A stretch of 48,050 nt of DNA from JAYYZW01 sp036339995 (GTDB taxonomy: Bacteria > Pseudomonadota > Gammaproteobacteria > Ga0077536), in contig JAYYZW010000116.1 of assembly GCA_036339995.1 (NCBI GenBank), positions 1 to 48,050 of the forward strand. Reading direction: 5' to 3'. Shown here one piece after another: positions 16,009 through 25,132 of the stretch (positions are counted from its first letter, which is position 1; each line of letters opens with the position of its first letter). A program made the position numbers and the translations under genes. Under the pieces are notes generated by a model. It searched no databases, was not told the origin of the DNA, and saw only the letters and a list, made by a program, of their open reading frames with translations.

Positions 16009-16551
16009 TTATGGTGCAAATGGAAATTCGTCGTCAGTGTCAGCGTAATACCGATCGAGTGTTATTGCCTCCGGATCGAGTTGACGCGCCAGTAGGCTTT
16101 TGACGTCTTCGCCGACACGGTCGAGTAACGCTTCGATCTCTTGCCGTTCTGCCGCTTCAAATAAAGCGTCGCCCCAAGCCGCTACGGTACTAGTAAATAT
16201 GACGCGCGACGTCGAATTCTTCGCCCATTCCCTCGAGATGAATTTCCCAAGGCGCGAGAACTTATTTCGCACCACCTCGCTTCGTTCGGATGAAACAGTA
16301 GCGGCTGCTTCACGCTTGATATCGCGCCAGCCTCGAGGAAAGCCTTCCCATCCTAGGTACAACCGCATCACCGAAGTCAGATATTCGTCCTTTGTCTGAG
16401 CCGCGCGGTCCGCGGCATCGCTGTCGTAAAGCCGGTCGTAATAGGATCGCGGTGGTATGTCCTCGGGCCAGTCAATGTCCCTGACTGGCCCGAGCCCGCA
16501 TCCGGCCGGGGTCGCCAAGCTTAATGTCTGCAAAACGTATCGGATGATCAC
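16009..16551 (-). CDS. Hypothetical protein, possibly exported or lipid-anchored
   Basis: Seen: up to 180 residues from a GTG. The first 20 residues are mildly hydrophobic and contain PAGCG, a weak lipobox candidate, followed by DIDWPEDIPPRSYYDRLYDS. The body is helical and charged (EYLTSVMRLYLGWEGFPRGW). I have seen similar DWP-LPP-YF / W-RFY-GW patterns in uncharacterised gammaproteobacterial proteins but know no function. It lies upstream of surE in the same direction with about 31 bases between them. Start site uncertain. Confidence 0.6.
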   Translation of the reverse strand: MIIRYVLQTLSLATPAGCGLGPVRDIDWPEDIPPRSYYDRLYDSDAADRAAQTKDEYLTSVMRLYLGWEGFPRGWRDIKREAAATVSSERSEVVRNKFSRLGKFISREWAKNSTSRVIFTSTVAAWGDALFEAAERQEIEALLDRVGEDVKSLLARQLDPEAITLDRYYADTDDEFPFAP

Positions 16552-16851
16552 AGAGCTGTGTACTCTCCTACCGGACCGTCTGTCTTGCGTGGGGCTCTAA
16601 GGATAAAGGAACCTCGTGTGCTGTTCCGCAATAGATCTTCACCGGTTGTAACATTAAGCGGAATCCGCCGCGTAAGCCTTTAGAGCAAAACAGGATTGCC
16701 AGGAAATGTCCGGCGTAGACGCTCGGTAGAAATTCTGATTTTCATTGCCGGCGCGTTTGGTTCACACTATGTACATCGCGCTTGTTTCGAGCAGTTCCGA
16801 GACCGGACACCATCGTGTGGATACGGTCGTTGAATTACGGAGAGACCGATT
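16552..16851. other. Intergenic region upstream of the LLM-P450 pair
   Basis: A 300-base stretch with no supported gene between divergent genes; it should contain the promoter of the monooxygenase at 16852 (ribosome site ggaga at about 16838). No known operator or RNA recognised. Confidence 0.4.
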
Positions 16852-17940
16852 ATGCAGACTGGATATTTAATGCTGTTTCAAAACGCCCACGAGGGCTTGC
16901 CTGACGTGGACATGGTGAAAAATGAAATGCGGCTTGCCGAACTGACCGAAGAGTGCGGGTTCGACGTTTGCTGGTCAGCCGAGCATCACTTCGATTCATA
17001 CTCGATGGTTCCAGACAACGTCCAAGCCCTGAGCTATCTCGCCGGGCGCACCTCGACTATCAAGCTCGGCACGGCCGCAGTAATCCTACCGTGGAACACG
17101 CCGATCCGGGTCGCCGAGAAATTATCCATGCTGGACGCCTTGTGCGACGGCCGACTCGTATTCGGCGTCGGCCGCGGACTCGCGCGTACGGAGTATGAAT
17201 CCTTTGGCATCGACATGGAGGAAGCCCGCGGGCGTTTCGACGAGGCGGCCAGCATGATACTGGAGGCGCTAGAAACCGGATTCATCGAAGGCGACGGTCC
17301 CTTTTATCCGCAGAAACGCACCGAGATCCGCCCGCGTCCCAGCCGCTCGTTCAAGAATCGCACCTACGGCGTCGCCATGTCTCCCGAATCTGCGCCGATC
17401 ATCGCGGATCTCGGCGCGACGATGATGTTCTTTCTTCAGTTTGATATTGAAAAACACATACCGGGAGTCGAGCTCTATCGCGATGCATTCAAGAAGGCCC
17501 ATCGATCGCCGCCGCCACCGCCACTCTGCATCGATGTGACCTACTGCGATCGCGATGCCGGCCGTGCCGAGGAAATGGCACGCAAGTACGTCGCCGGATA
17601 TTACCTTTCGGTGCTTGAGCACTACGAGTTCCTCGATGACTATCATCGCGATACCAAGGGGTACGAATCCTATGCGGCCGCTGCAGATATCCTCAAAGCG
17701 GCAGGCAAAGAACAGTCGCTTGAGGACTACGTCGACGTACAGGCGTATGGCACGCCGCAGCAAATCCTCGATAAGCTCGAAAAACGTCAGAAGATACTGG
17801 GCGATTTCGAGTGGACTGTGATGGCGAGTTATGCCGGAATGCCGTTCGAAGACGTCGAGGCAAGTCTGCGCTTGCTCGGCAAAGAGGTCCTTCCGGAACT
17901 CAAGAGCTGGGGAATGGAGGCGACAGGCCGCGCTGCCTGA
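16852..17940 (+). CDS. LLM-class flavin-dependent monooxygenase (LuxA-like)
   Basis: Seen: 362 residues, TIM-barrel of the bacterial luciferase family. The marker WSAEHHF follows the first strand (about 41-47), then KLGTAAVILPWNTPIRVAEK, DGRLVFGVGRG and a C-terminal part with YGTPQQILDKLE. EHHF is typical of the FMN-dependent luciferase/alkanal monooxygenase branch rather than the strictly F420-dependent one. Start supported by ggagaccgatt. Role: oxygenation of an organic substrate with reduced flavin. It is followed 159 bases later by a P450 in the same direction, suggesting a joint oxidative pathway (inference). Confidence 0.88.
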   Translation: MQTGYLMLFQNAHEGLPDVDMVKNEMRLAELTEECGFDVCWSAEHHFDSYSMVPDNVQALSYLAGRTSTIKLGTAAVILPWNTPIRVAEKLSMLDALCDGRLVFGVGRGLARTEYESFGIDMEEARGRFDEAASMILEALETGFIEGDGPFYPQKRTEIRPRPSRSFKNRTYGVAMSPESAPIIADLGATMMFFLQFDIEKHIPGVELYRDAFKKAHRSPPPPPLCIDVTYCDRDAGRAEEMARKYVAGYYLSVLEHYEFLDDYHRDTKGYESYAAAADILKAAGKEQSLEDYVDVQAYGTPQQILDKLEKRQKILGDFEWTVMASYAGMPFEDVEASLRLLGKEVLPELKSWGMEATGRAA

Positions 17941-18099
17941 ATTGAACAAACTCTCCGGCCTAACTAAGAACGGAAGCAACAAGGCGTTGCTTTCGGCCGC
18001 TCCATCGGCGGGGTTCGGATCCACGCGCATGGCAGGGCTGAAGCCAGTTTCCGTTCGCGTCTTACTGAAACGTCGCGTCCCCGGGCGCGACAGTCCTTT

Positions 18100-19305
18100 A
18101 TGACCGGCGCCGCGTCTCATCCTGTCCGCGAGGACATTCGCATCATGGATCCGGCTTTTCACGCGGATCCGCATGAAGCCTACGCATGGATGCGCAAGCA
18201 TGCACCGGTGTACTGGGATGCGAACGCTGAAACCTGGGACGGCCAGGGCGCCTGGGGCATCACACGCTATGACGACATCCGGGAAGTGTCAGAACGCCAT
18301 GAGCTTTTCTCGGTGCGCGGCGGTTCGCGACCTGATGCGCCCCCCGTTCCCTCGATGATCAACACCGACGCACCCGAACACCTCGCGCGCCGGGCCATCA
18401 ACCGCCAGCGGTTCACGCCGACTGCCGTCAAACGTTACGAAGCCTATGTCAGGGAAGTCGCGATCGATCTGATCGAACACGTGCGCCCCGAGGGTACTTG
18501 TGACTTGGTTAAAAATCTCGCCATGCCGCTGCCGATGATGATCATCGGCAAGATGATGGATCTTCCTGATGGAGACTACGAACGTCTCCTGCACTGGTCG
18601 GATTTGATCGCCACGGGATTCATCAACATGCCTCCCGGCTTCGCAGAGGAGGTGCGTGCGGCGGCCGGCGAGTTCGAGGTTTACATCGGCGAATGGTTCC
18701 AGCGCCGCCGCGAAGATTCCGGAGACGATATCCTATCGGCGATCGTGCATGCCAAGGTGCTTGGACGCTCGCTGCGCGATAAAGATCGGATGCACGAGGC
18801 GTTACTGTTGCTGGTGGGCGGCGATGAAACGACGCGTCACGTCATCACGGGTGGGGTGGTCGCACTGCTCGAGAACCGCGAACAGTTTGATGCGTTGAAA
18901 TCGGACTTTTCACGAATTCCGACCGCCGTCGAGGAAATGCTGCGGTGGGTCACGCCGGTCAAGACGATCGCTCGCACGGCCCTGAAAGCGGTGGAACTCG
19001 GCGGGCAGACGATCGGTGCGGGCGACAAGATGATCACCCTGTTCGAATCGGGCAACCGGGACGAATCAGTGTTCGACCAAGCGCATGAATTCGACATCGG
19101 ACGGGAACCCAATCGCCATTTGACTTTTGGGGGCTACGGGAGACATCACTGTCTCGGCATGCATCTAGCAAGACTCGAGATCCGGGTGGTTCTGGAGGAA
19201 CTGCTGGGCCGGATGCCTGAACTCAGGCGCGCGGATCAAAACCCGATCCCGAAACGCTTCGGAACGTTTGTAGTCGGCTATGAGCAAGTTCGGCTGTCGT
19301 TCTGA
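18100..19305 (+). CDS. Cytochrome P450
   Basis: Seen: 401 residues, soluble bacterial P450. I-helix LLVGGDETTRH carries the acid/alcohol pair, the K-helix ExxR is in EEMLRW, and the haem loop is FGGYGRHHCLGMHLAR with thiolate Cys351. The extra residue between FGG and the HxC part resembles CYP125/CYP142/CYP124-type enzymes, which hydroxylate sterol or fatty chains; this is only suggestive. Start at 18100 is not strongly supported; ATG at 18145 is an alternative. No ferredoxin or reductase gene is adjacent, so electrons must come from elsewhere. Confidence 0.9.
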   Translation: MTGAASHPVREDIRIMDPAFHADPHEAYAWMRKHAPVYWDANAETWDGQGAWGITRYDDIREVSERHELFSVRGGSRPDAPPVPSMINTDAPEHLARRAINRQRFTPTAVKRYEAYVREVAIDLIEHVRPEGTCDLVKNLAMPLPMMIIGKMMDLPDGDYERLLHWSDLIATGFINMPPGFAEEVRAAAGEFEVYIGEWFQRRREDSGDDILSAIVHAKVLGRSLRDKDRMHEALLLLVGGDETTRHVITGGVVALLENREQFDALKSDFSRIPTAVEEMLRWVTPVKTIARTALKAVELGGQTIGAGDKMITLFESGNRDESVFDQAHEFDIGREPNRHLTFGGYGRHHCLGMHLARLEIRVVLEELLGRMPELRRADQNPIPKRFGTFVVGYEQVRLSF

Positions 19306-19340
19306 GTGAAAGCTCGAGGCGATAAGGGAACGCCGCCCAC

Positions 19341-19364
19341 GTAGGAGCCGGCTTGCCGGCGAAT
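19341..19364. repeat. REP-like palindrome
   Basis: gtaggagccggcttgccggcgaat, containing the perfect stem gccggc-ttgccggc. Same family as the copy at 36173-36196; typical of gammaproteobacterial REP elements found between genes. Confidence 0.7.
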
Positions 19365-19417
19365 GGCGTTCGGAGATCTCAGAACGTTGCCCGCAAGCGA
19401 GCTTCTTAGGCGGATCG

Positions 19418-19987
19418 TCAAGCTACCGTCATCCTGGCGACAAGGTAGTAATGGTAAGGAGAACTCACCGAGTTTCCCGACGCCAACAGTGCCAATCCCT
19501 CGCTTGAAACGAGCCGTTCCGCGCGGTCCAATCCGATGCGCACGGCCATGGGCGGTCCGCGGGGGGTGTCGATGTCATCGCGCCAGTGACAGATCCCGAT
19601 CCGTCCGTCGGGGGTCAACATGCGCGAAGCTCTCGAGATCAACGCGCGCGGATCGGTATGATGAAGGATGTTCATCAATAAACAGACGCTGAATTTCCCG
19701 AGCGAATCTAGCAGCGCGGCATCAAAAAAATCACCATGATGGATCGATGACGCCATATCCAGGCGGTCGAGGCGTTTCCGGGTTGCCTGAACCATGATCT
19801 CGTCGATATCGATGCCCGCAATCGCGGTGTCTCCGCCGTGAAAGCATTGCAGTATCGAGCCGTAGCCAACGCCGAATTCAAATACGCTCACGCAGTCGTG
19901 CAGACTCATTTCCTCGAGCAGCCCGCAATGGTCGATGAGCGATTCCCAGTACGCCTGATCGGGCATGTCGCTTTCACGCACCTTCAT
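19418..19987 (-). CDS. SAM-dependent methyltransferase, class I
   Basis: Seen: 189 residues. Motif I is VFEFGVGYGSILQCF (about 35-49), followed by the acidic IAGIDIDEIM (motif II), HHGDFFD and LLMNILHHTDPRALI (motif IV/post), the usual order of Rossmann-fold methyltransferases. Start at 19987 or the internal Met at 19966; neither has a strong ribosome site. The protein is short, without an obvious substrate domain. Substrate unknown; it is convergent with the P450 gene and upstream of nothing obvious in its own operon except AzoR, which lies on the same strand 19 bases away. Confidence 0.82.
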   Translation of the reverse strand: MKVRESDMPDQAYWESLIDHCGLLEEMSLHDCVSVFEFGVGYGSILQCFHGGDTAIAGIDIDEIMVQATRKRLDRLDMASSIHHGDFFDAALLDSLGKFSVCLLMNILHHTDPRALISRASRMLTPDGRIGICHWRDDIDTPRGPPMAVRIGLDRAERLVSSEGLALLASGNSVSSPYHYYLVARMTVA

Positions 19988-20006
19988 GGACGGTCCCTAG
20001 CACGCC

Positions 20007-20633
20007 CTAAAAAATCGCCGCGACGCGCGCCGCTTCCTCAACGGCCTTTTGCGCCGACTGTTTCACAGCATCCGGGGCTTCCAAGGTGCCGGCAACGATG
20101 ATGCGTTTGACGTCGGTCAGTCCGATGAAACCGAGCCAGTTTTCCAGGTAGGGTTTCTGCAGGTCGAATGCTTCGGTGCCGCTGCCGTTATGATAGGCGC
20201 CGCCACTGGAGTAAATTGCCACCACGGGCCCTTTGACGAGGCCGCTGTACCCCGCGGCAGGATCAAAGCTCCACGCCATGCCGGGCTGGGTAATGATGTC
20301 GATGTAGTGCTTGAGTATGTAGGGAATGCCGAAGTTCCACATGGGAAGACTGAAGACGTACTTATCGGCATCGCCGAAGCGACTGAAGATTTTTTCGACC
20401 TCACTCCAAGCCTCTCGTTCGCCTCCAGAAGGATCCTGGCCCTGCATGACGGCGTACTTTGCGTTGATCATGTCGCCGTCAAAGGCGGGGAGGGGTTCGT
20501 CCCAGAGATCGAACGAATCGATGCGGTGATCGGGGTTGGCGGACCGGTAAGCACTGAGAAAAGCATCGGCCACACGGATTGAATGGGATCGTTTCTTGCG
20601 GGGCGAGGCTTCGATATAGAGCACTGTAGTCAT
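20007..20633 (-). CDS. azoR: FMN-dependent NADH-azoreductase
   Basis: Seen: 208 residues, flavodoxin-like fold. The N-terminal phosphate loop ASPRKKRSHSIRVADAF fits the AzoR SxxGxxS-type FMN loop; SLPMWNFGIPYILKHYID (about 95-112) is the hallmark flavin-binding segment, and AIYSSGGAYHNGSG is the second. Start supported by ggagcg. Role: NADH-dependent two-electron reduction of quinones, azo dyes and nitro compounds, usually as a homodimer in the cytoplasm. Lies directly upstream of the methyltransferase gene. Confidence 0.92.
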   Translation of the reverse strand: MTTVLYIEASPRKKRSHSIRVADAFLSAYRSANPDHRIDSFDLWDEPLPAFDGDMINAKYAVMQGQDPSGGEREAWSEVEKIFSRFGDADKYVFSLPMWNFGIPYILKHYIDIITQPGMAWSFDPAAGYSGLVKGPVVAIYSSGGAYHNGSGTEAFDLQKPYLENWLGFIGLTDVKRIIVAGTLEAPDAVKQSAQKAVEEAARVAAIF

Positions 20634-20824
20634 GGCTTACGCTCCAGGGTGAATGAACAAGCGGCCGACAGTATACGGATCCGCGGCTGTCGTTGGATGC
20701 GCTCGTTAACAGCGCTTGGCGTAAAACGTGCGCTTTTCGGAGATATTGTCTGCCATGAAACAGAACCCGCGCCGCGCTTCCGCTATTATCCGTTGAGCCT
20801 GTTGATGCTCGGGAGTTCGCGTAC

Positions 20825-21811
20825 ATGAGCCGAACGAAGTTCGGCCTGACCCTTTCCAATCGCAGTGTCGTACTCGGTATGTCCGACGTGCCGGGTATGC
20901 TGGGCCTCGCCGAAGCCGCCGACCGCGCCCCCGTGTGGGATTCAGTGTGGCTGGGCGATTCCATCTTCGCCAAGCCACGGCTCGACGTTATGGTGGCGCT
21001 GGGCGGGCTCGCCGCCGTTACCAGCCGGGTCAAGCTCGGCGTCGCGTGCATGGCCAGCACCCCACTGAGAGATGCGTTGCTGCTCGCCTACCAATGGGCG
21101 AGTTTTGACTACATGTGTCAAGGGCGTTCGATCTTCGTCGCCTGCCAGGGCCAGCGCGAGGCAGGCGGCGGGCGCTTCGCCGAGGAATTTGCAGCGTTTG
21201 GTATCGATCCGGCCTCTCGCAGCCGCCGCATGGAGGAGGCAATGGAGATCATGCGGCTCATCTCCGTTGAGGAAAACGCGAGCTATAAAGGCGAGTTCAA
21301 TCGATTCGAGGACCTTACCGTGCTGCCGCGTCCAGTGCAGCAGCCCTTGCCGATCTGGGTGACGGCGAATCCTAACGCGGCGTTTCCGAAGCTCCGTGAA
21401 GCCGCGCTGCGGCGCGTCGCCCGTTATGGCGACGGCTGGATGACGACTGCCAATACGGTCGACAGCGTGGGCGAGAACCTCGACGCAATACGACTGTATG
21501 CCGAAGAAGAATCGCGGACCTTGCCGGATGACTTCGAAGTATGTCTCTATTACAACATTCGCGTGGACGACGACCGCGAGGCGGGCCTCGCCGTCGCGGC
21601 CGACTATCTGCGGGACTACTACGGCGTCGACTACGAGCGCGAGTTCCTCGAACGCTGGGTGGCCGTGGGCGAACCGCAGCGCTGCATCGACGAGATCAGA
21701 CGGTTCATCGACGCCGGGGTGACGACCGTCACCTTGCGTCTGATCGGCCACGACGAAACGGCTCAGTTCGAGCGCGTCTCGAATGAGGTTCTGCCGGCGC
21801 TTGTCACGTGA
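20825..21811 (+). CDS. LLM-class flavin-dependent oxidoreductase
   Basis: Seen: 328 residues, luciferase-like TIM barrel with WDSVWLGDSIFAKPRLD near the N-terminus, VKLGVACMASTPLRDALLLA, LPIWVTANP and RVARYGDGWMT. This arrangement is usual in F420- or FMN-dependent oxidoreductases of the LLM superfamily; the cofactor cannot be told from sequence. It overlaps the next gene by four bases (GTGA), implying coupled translation with a glyoxalase-like partner. Substrate unknown. Confidence 0.88.
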   Translation: MSRTKFGLTLSNRSVVLGMSDVPGMLGLAEAADRAPVWDSVWLGDSIFAKPRLDVMVALGGLAAVTSRVKLGVACMASTPLRDALLLAYQWASFDYMCQGRSIFVACQGQREAGGGRFAEEFAAFGIDPASRSRRMEEAMEIMRLISVEENASYKGEFNRFEDLTVLPRPVQQPLPIWVTANPNAAFPKLREAALRRVARYGDGWMTTANTVDSVGENLDAIRLYAEEESRTLPDDFEVCLYYNIRVDDDREAGLAVAADYLRDYYGVDYEREFLERWVAVGEPQRCIDEIRRFIDAGVTTVTLRLIGHDETAQFERVSNEVLPALVT

Positions 21812-22653
21812 TTGTCCGTTTCGACCACGCGGTGATTGCGGTCCCTGATCTCGATACGGCAATCGAGGTTTATACCGCGCTCGGATTCGAGGTCGCTGCT
21901 GGCGGACGCCACCCATCGATCGGTACCCGAAACGCGATCGTGCGCTTCGGACTTGATTACCTGGAGTTGCTCGCGATAGAAGACATCGAGCAGGCGCGGG
22001 CGCAGGGTTCGTTCGGTGCCGAATTGGCTGCGTTTCTGGAGCAGTCGATGGGCCTGGTCGGGTTCGTCTTTGCGAGCAGCCGGCTCGAAGACGAAGCAGA
22101 AGGGCTGGCGGACATCGGGCTCGCAGCCGAGGGGCCGTTCGCCATGGAGCGCGAGCGCCCGGACGGGCACACCCTGAGCTGGCGGCTGGTCATACCCGGA
22201 TCGTCACCCTGGCGCAAGCCGTGGCCATTCTTGATCGAATGGGAAACCCCCGATACCGATCGCTTGAGGTGGGACCCGGTAGGCAGCCACCCGAATCGGG
22301 TGACCGGAGTCAGCGGTATGGAATTGCTGGTGGATGACGTTGACGCGGCAGCGACGCTCTACGAGAAAGCCTTCGGTCTCTCGCCATTAGGAAGCCCGAC
22401 GAAATCGACGGGCTTGAGCTATCGCATCGGCGGGTTCGAACTCAAGCTTTGTGAGCCTTCAGAGCCCATCTGGACAGAAGAGCTGGAGCGGCGGGGACCG
22501 GGGCCTTTCAGGCTTCAATTACGATCGCCCGATCTCACCGCGACCGCCGCAATGCTCGGTACAGCAGCGACCGACGTGAGCGCGGACTCGATCGAGATCG
22601 ATCCGGGCTGGGCACTGGGCGCACGGCTCCGGATCGTCAAGGACATCAAATGA
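21808..22653 (+). CDS. Two-domain VOC/glyoxalase-like protein
   Basis: Seen: 281 residues from a GTG overlapping the upstream stop. First half FDHAVIAVPDLDTAIEVYTA with GRHPSIGTRNAIVRFGLDYL is the Glyoxalase_3-like pattern; the second VOC half starts at VTGVSGMELLVDDVDAAATL. Classical metal ligands are only partly present (His in the first strand, Glu in YLELLAI). Role unknown; coupling to the LLM enzyme suggests both act on one substrate, for instance opening or rearranging an oxygenated product (inference). Confidence 0.8.
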   Translation: MIVRFDHAVIAVPDLDTAIEVYTALGFEVAAGGRHPSIGTRNAIVRFGLDYLELLAIEDIEQARAQGSFGAELAAFLEQSMGLVGFVFASSRLEDEAEGLADIGLAAEGPFAMERERPDGHTLSWRLVIPGSSPWRKPWPFLIEWETPDTDRLRWDPVGSHPNRVTGVSGMELLVDDVDAAATLYEKAFGLSPLGSPTKSTGLSYRIGGFELKLCEPSEPIWTEELERRGPGPFRLQLRSPDLTATAAMLGTAATDVSADSIEIDPGWALGARLRIVKDIK

Positions 22654-22715
22654 CCGGCTGAAATCATCTGAACACGCTTGCGTTTCTTCCGATTGCCTGA
22701 GATAAAAACATAAAA

Positions 22716-22746
22716 AATCCGGTATCAATTCACTTGATATCGGATT
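22716..22746 (-). terminator. Rho-independent terminator-like hairpin
   Basis: A 13-base stem (aatccggtatcaa / ttgatatcggatt, one mismatch) with a 5-base loop. Read leftward it is followed by ttttttatgttttt, the classical terminator layout, matching the PEP-CTERM remnant just to its right. It may also stop the rightward VOC transcript. Confidence 0.75.
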
Positions 22747-22842
22747 CTGATCCTGCTTTTTGTCCTACGCAATCCTTAACTGATCAGCATTGCGGCTTTG
22801 GCCGGGTCTTCGCTAGTAATCTAAAGGGTCCGTAGCCGCCTG

Positions 22843-22950
22843 CTAAGCTCGCTTGCGCTTCGCGACGAATCCAATACCGGCGATGCCGGAAAGAAGCAAC
22901 GGCAAGGCAGCCGGCATGGGGATCGAGGAAAAGCCGAGACTATCCAGCGA
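22843..22950 (-). pseudogene. C-terminal PEP-CTERM sorting tail, remnant of a lost gene
   Basis: Seen: the leftward frame ends in IPMPAALPLLLSGIAGIGFV followed by AKRKRA and TAG. This is the complete tripartite signal of VPLPA/PEP-CTERM proteins: a proline motif, a hydrophobic helix and a basic tail. Upstream, the frame runs into the end of the amidase gene with no signal peptide or exported domain, so only the sorting tail remains. Its terminator is still in place at 22716-22746. Family: such tails direct proteins to an exosortase for surface export. Inference: the genome had, and may still have, an exosortase system. Confidence 0.75.
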
Positions 22951-23008
22951 GACGGTCGACGAGGCTTCCCGGGGGCGGGCAAAATTTCCCCCGTTCTTCG
23001 CAATCGCT

Positions 23009-24451
23009 TCAGCTACAAATCTGCGGTCGCCGGTCCGCCCACGGCTGGGCGCGTTCGAGCTGTGCACTGAGTTGTAACAATAACCCATCGCGGCCCATGC
23101 GCGTCACGAACTGGCAACCGATGGGCAGATCCCCGTCGTTCCACCACAACGGCAGGGATACGCCCGCCGAGCCCGTGACATTGAACAGGGACGTGAACGG
23201 CATGAAGTCGAACATGATCCCGAAATACTCGTTCCAATCCGGGATCTTCGGATCGATTTCACCAATGGATACAGGCGGTTTGCCGAGTGTTGGCGAGAGA
23301 TAAATGTCGTAATCCTCGAAGAACGGTCCGACCGTGCGCGCGACGTCGTGCAGGACGCGCTTGAAGCGCACGGCGTCTCTGCCGGAAAAAGTTCGTCCGT
23401 ATTCGATGTAGGACCAGTTGGCGGGTTCAAAGTCGTCGGCGGTTGCCGGTCGGCCGACCAGTTCGGACAACTCGTCTGCATCGCGGGCGGTCTCGATAGC
23501 GAGTGCGCCTAGAAAGGCCTCGCCCAGCGCTTCCGTCAAGGCATCCGGCAGTTGCGGGCAGGCCTGTTCGACATGATGACCGAGATCCGCGCAGAGCTTC
23601 GCCGCGTTCTCCACCGCGGCGACGCAATCCGGATGGGTGTCGTAGTTTGCGGGGCCGCCGGTCGAATAAGCGATCTTGAGCGGCGCCGGATCGGATTCGA
23701 CTTCTTCCCGGAACGGCCGTTCCTGAGGCGGCGCTGAATAGTAGGCGCCGACATCCTGACCCGCGACCGCATCCAACATATACGCCGAATCGCGCACCGA
23801 ACGGCTCATGACGAATTCACCGCAGCATGATTCCCAGATCGAACTGATGTCCGGGCCATGTGGCGTGCGCATGCGCGACGGTTTGAAGCCGACGATGCCG
23901 CAGCAGGAGCCCGGCATGCGGAGCGATCCGCCCCCGTCACCGCCGTGCGCGATGGGTACCACGCGGGCGGCGACCGAGGCGGCACTGCCGCCACTGGAAC
24001 CGCCGGTCGTGCGATCGGGATCCCAGGGATTGCGGCAAGCACCGCGAAAGCTGGGTTCGGTCGTCGCGCTCAAGGCGAGCTCCGGTGTACTGGTCCTGCC
24101 CACGGTGACGAGGCCGGCGTTCTTGAAGCGTTTGACGATTTCGGTGTCGTAGTCCGACGGGCCGATGTCCGCGAGGAATTTACAGCCGTGCGTGGTTGGG
24201 GTGCCGGCGTAATGCGAAGTCATGTCCTTGAGTAGAAAGGGCACGCCGGCGAAGCTGCCGGCCGGTAAGGTGCCGCCCGCGAGTTCGCGCGCATGGTCGT
24301 ACATTTCATAGACGACCGCATTAAGCTTGGGATTAACCGCCTCGACGCGTGTGATCGCTTCCTCGACGAGTTCCAGGGCCGTTACTTCGCCTTTGGCCAC
24401 CAATTGAGCCAGCGCGATGCCGTCTAGATCACCATATTCCGAAATACTCAT
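23009..24451 (-). CDS. Amidase signature family enzyme, NylA-like
   Basis: Seen: 480 residues with the Ser-cisSer-Lys triad of amidase-signature hydrolases: Lys75 in PFLLKDM, cis-Ser152 in TTGGSSGGSAAS and nucleophile Ser176 in GGDGGGSLRMPG, 24 residues apart as expected. Start supported by gggaggtgcgca. The general sequence (GRTSTPELALSATTEP, NPWDPDRTTGGSSG) resembles 6-aminohexanoate cyclic-dimer hydrolase-type amidases. Role: hydrolysis of an amide, cytoplasmic. Its end overlaps the upstream frame of the PEP-CTERM relic, suggesting it moved in and cut that gene. Confidence 0.92.
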   Translation of the reverse strand: MSISEYGDLDGIALAQLVAKGEVTALELVEEAITRVEAVNPKLNAVVYEMYDHARELAGGTLPAGSFAGVPFLLKDMTSHYAGTPTTHGCKFLADIGPSDYDTEIVKRFKNAGLVTVGRTSTPELALSATTEPSFRGACRNPWDPDRTTGGSSGGSAASVAARVVPIAHGGDGGGSLRMPGSCCGIVGFKPSRMRTPHGPDISSIWESCCGEFVMSRSVRDSAYMLDAVAGQDVGAYYSAPPQERPFREEVESDPAPLKIAYSTGGPANYDTHPDCVAAVENAAKLCADLGHHVEQACPQLPDALTEALGEAFLGALAIETARDADELSELVGRPATADDFEPANWSYIEYGRTFSGRDAVRFKRVLHDVARTVGPFFEDYDIYLSPTLGKPPVSIGEIDPKIPDWNEYFGIMFDFMPFTSLFNVTGSAGVSLPLWWNDGDLPIGCQFVTRMGRDGLLLQLSAQLERAQPWADRRPQICS

Positions 24452-24573
24452 TGCGCACCTCCCGCAGGGCTGAAATCATTATTCTTCGGAGTCTCCCGTA
24501 ACCTTATCAAGCGAGTGACAAGCTATCCAGGGACGCGGTCGATCGCGAACGAAAAACGTGGTATCGGAGGAAC

Positions 24574-24930
24574 TTAGTCGCGCCAGCCGACCACGCATTT
24601 GGCGTTTCTGATCGCCGGCAGCAGCTCGTGATCCTTAAGGAGCGGGCGAACCTCCAGTTTCTCGTCGGTGTGCAGAACGTCCTTCAAGCGCGCATCGATC
24701 TTCTCCATCACGCCGGGTATTGCCGATTCCGGATCGATAACCACAAAAAATATCAGTTCCGGCGGTTCGTTCGACCCCAGTTCGTTCACCTGCGGCAGGT
24801 GCGCTTCGCGGACCTCTTCGAGATCAGACAGCATCTTCGACAGGAGTTTAAGCCGCTTTTTCTTCGTCGGATTGAGGGGCGCGCCGATGATGAGGTTCGT
24901 CATCACCTTGCGGCGGTATTTCTGATCCAT
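24574..24930 (-). CDS. Hypothetical protein
   Basis: Seen: 118 residues from ATG at 24930 (a longer start at 24978 adds 16 residues). Basic N-terminal half (TKKKRLKLLSKMLSDLEEV), then a segment PPELIFFVVIDPESAIPGVM that looks like a beta-strand followed by a helix, ending RNAKCVVGWRD. No signal peptide or membrane helix. Family not recognised; the strand-helix pattern is loosely like the C-terminal domain of SseB-type proteins, which I cannot confirm. Stands alone between the amidase and a rightward gene pair. Confidence 0.6.
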   Translation of the reverse strand: MDQKYRRKVMTNLIIGAPLNPTKKKRLKLLSKMLSDLEEVREAHLPQVNELGSNEPPELIFFVVIDPESAIPGVMEKIDARLKDVLHTDEKLEVRPLLKDHELLPAIRNAKCVVGWRD

Positions 24931-25132
24931 GTTCGCTGCTTCTCGTTCGTGAGATGGGCTGTCCCAGTCGCAAAGCATACCGGCAACGCGTGCACGAAAA
25001 TATACAAGTCTATATGGCAGGCGATGACCACGCCTGACAGGGGCTTGGGCTATGCCGGCGCCGCAGCGAGGCTCAGACTCTTGCCGGAGCCGTGTACCAT
25101 AGGGCTACAGATTGACAAACAGGAGCACAGAG

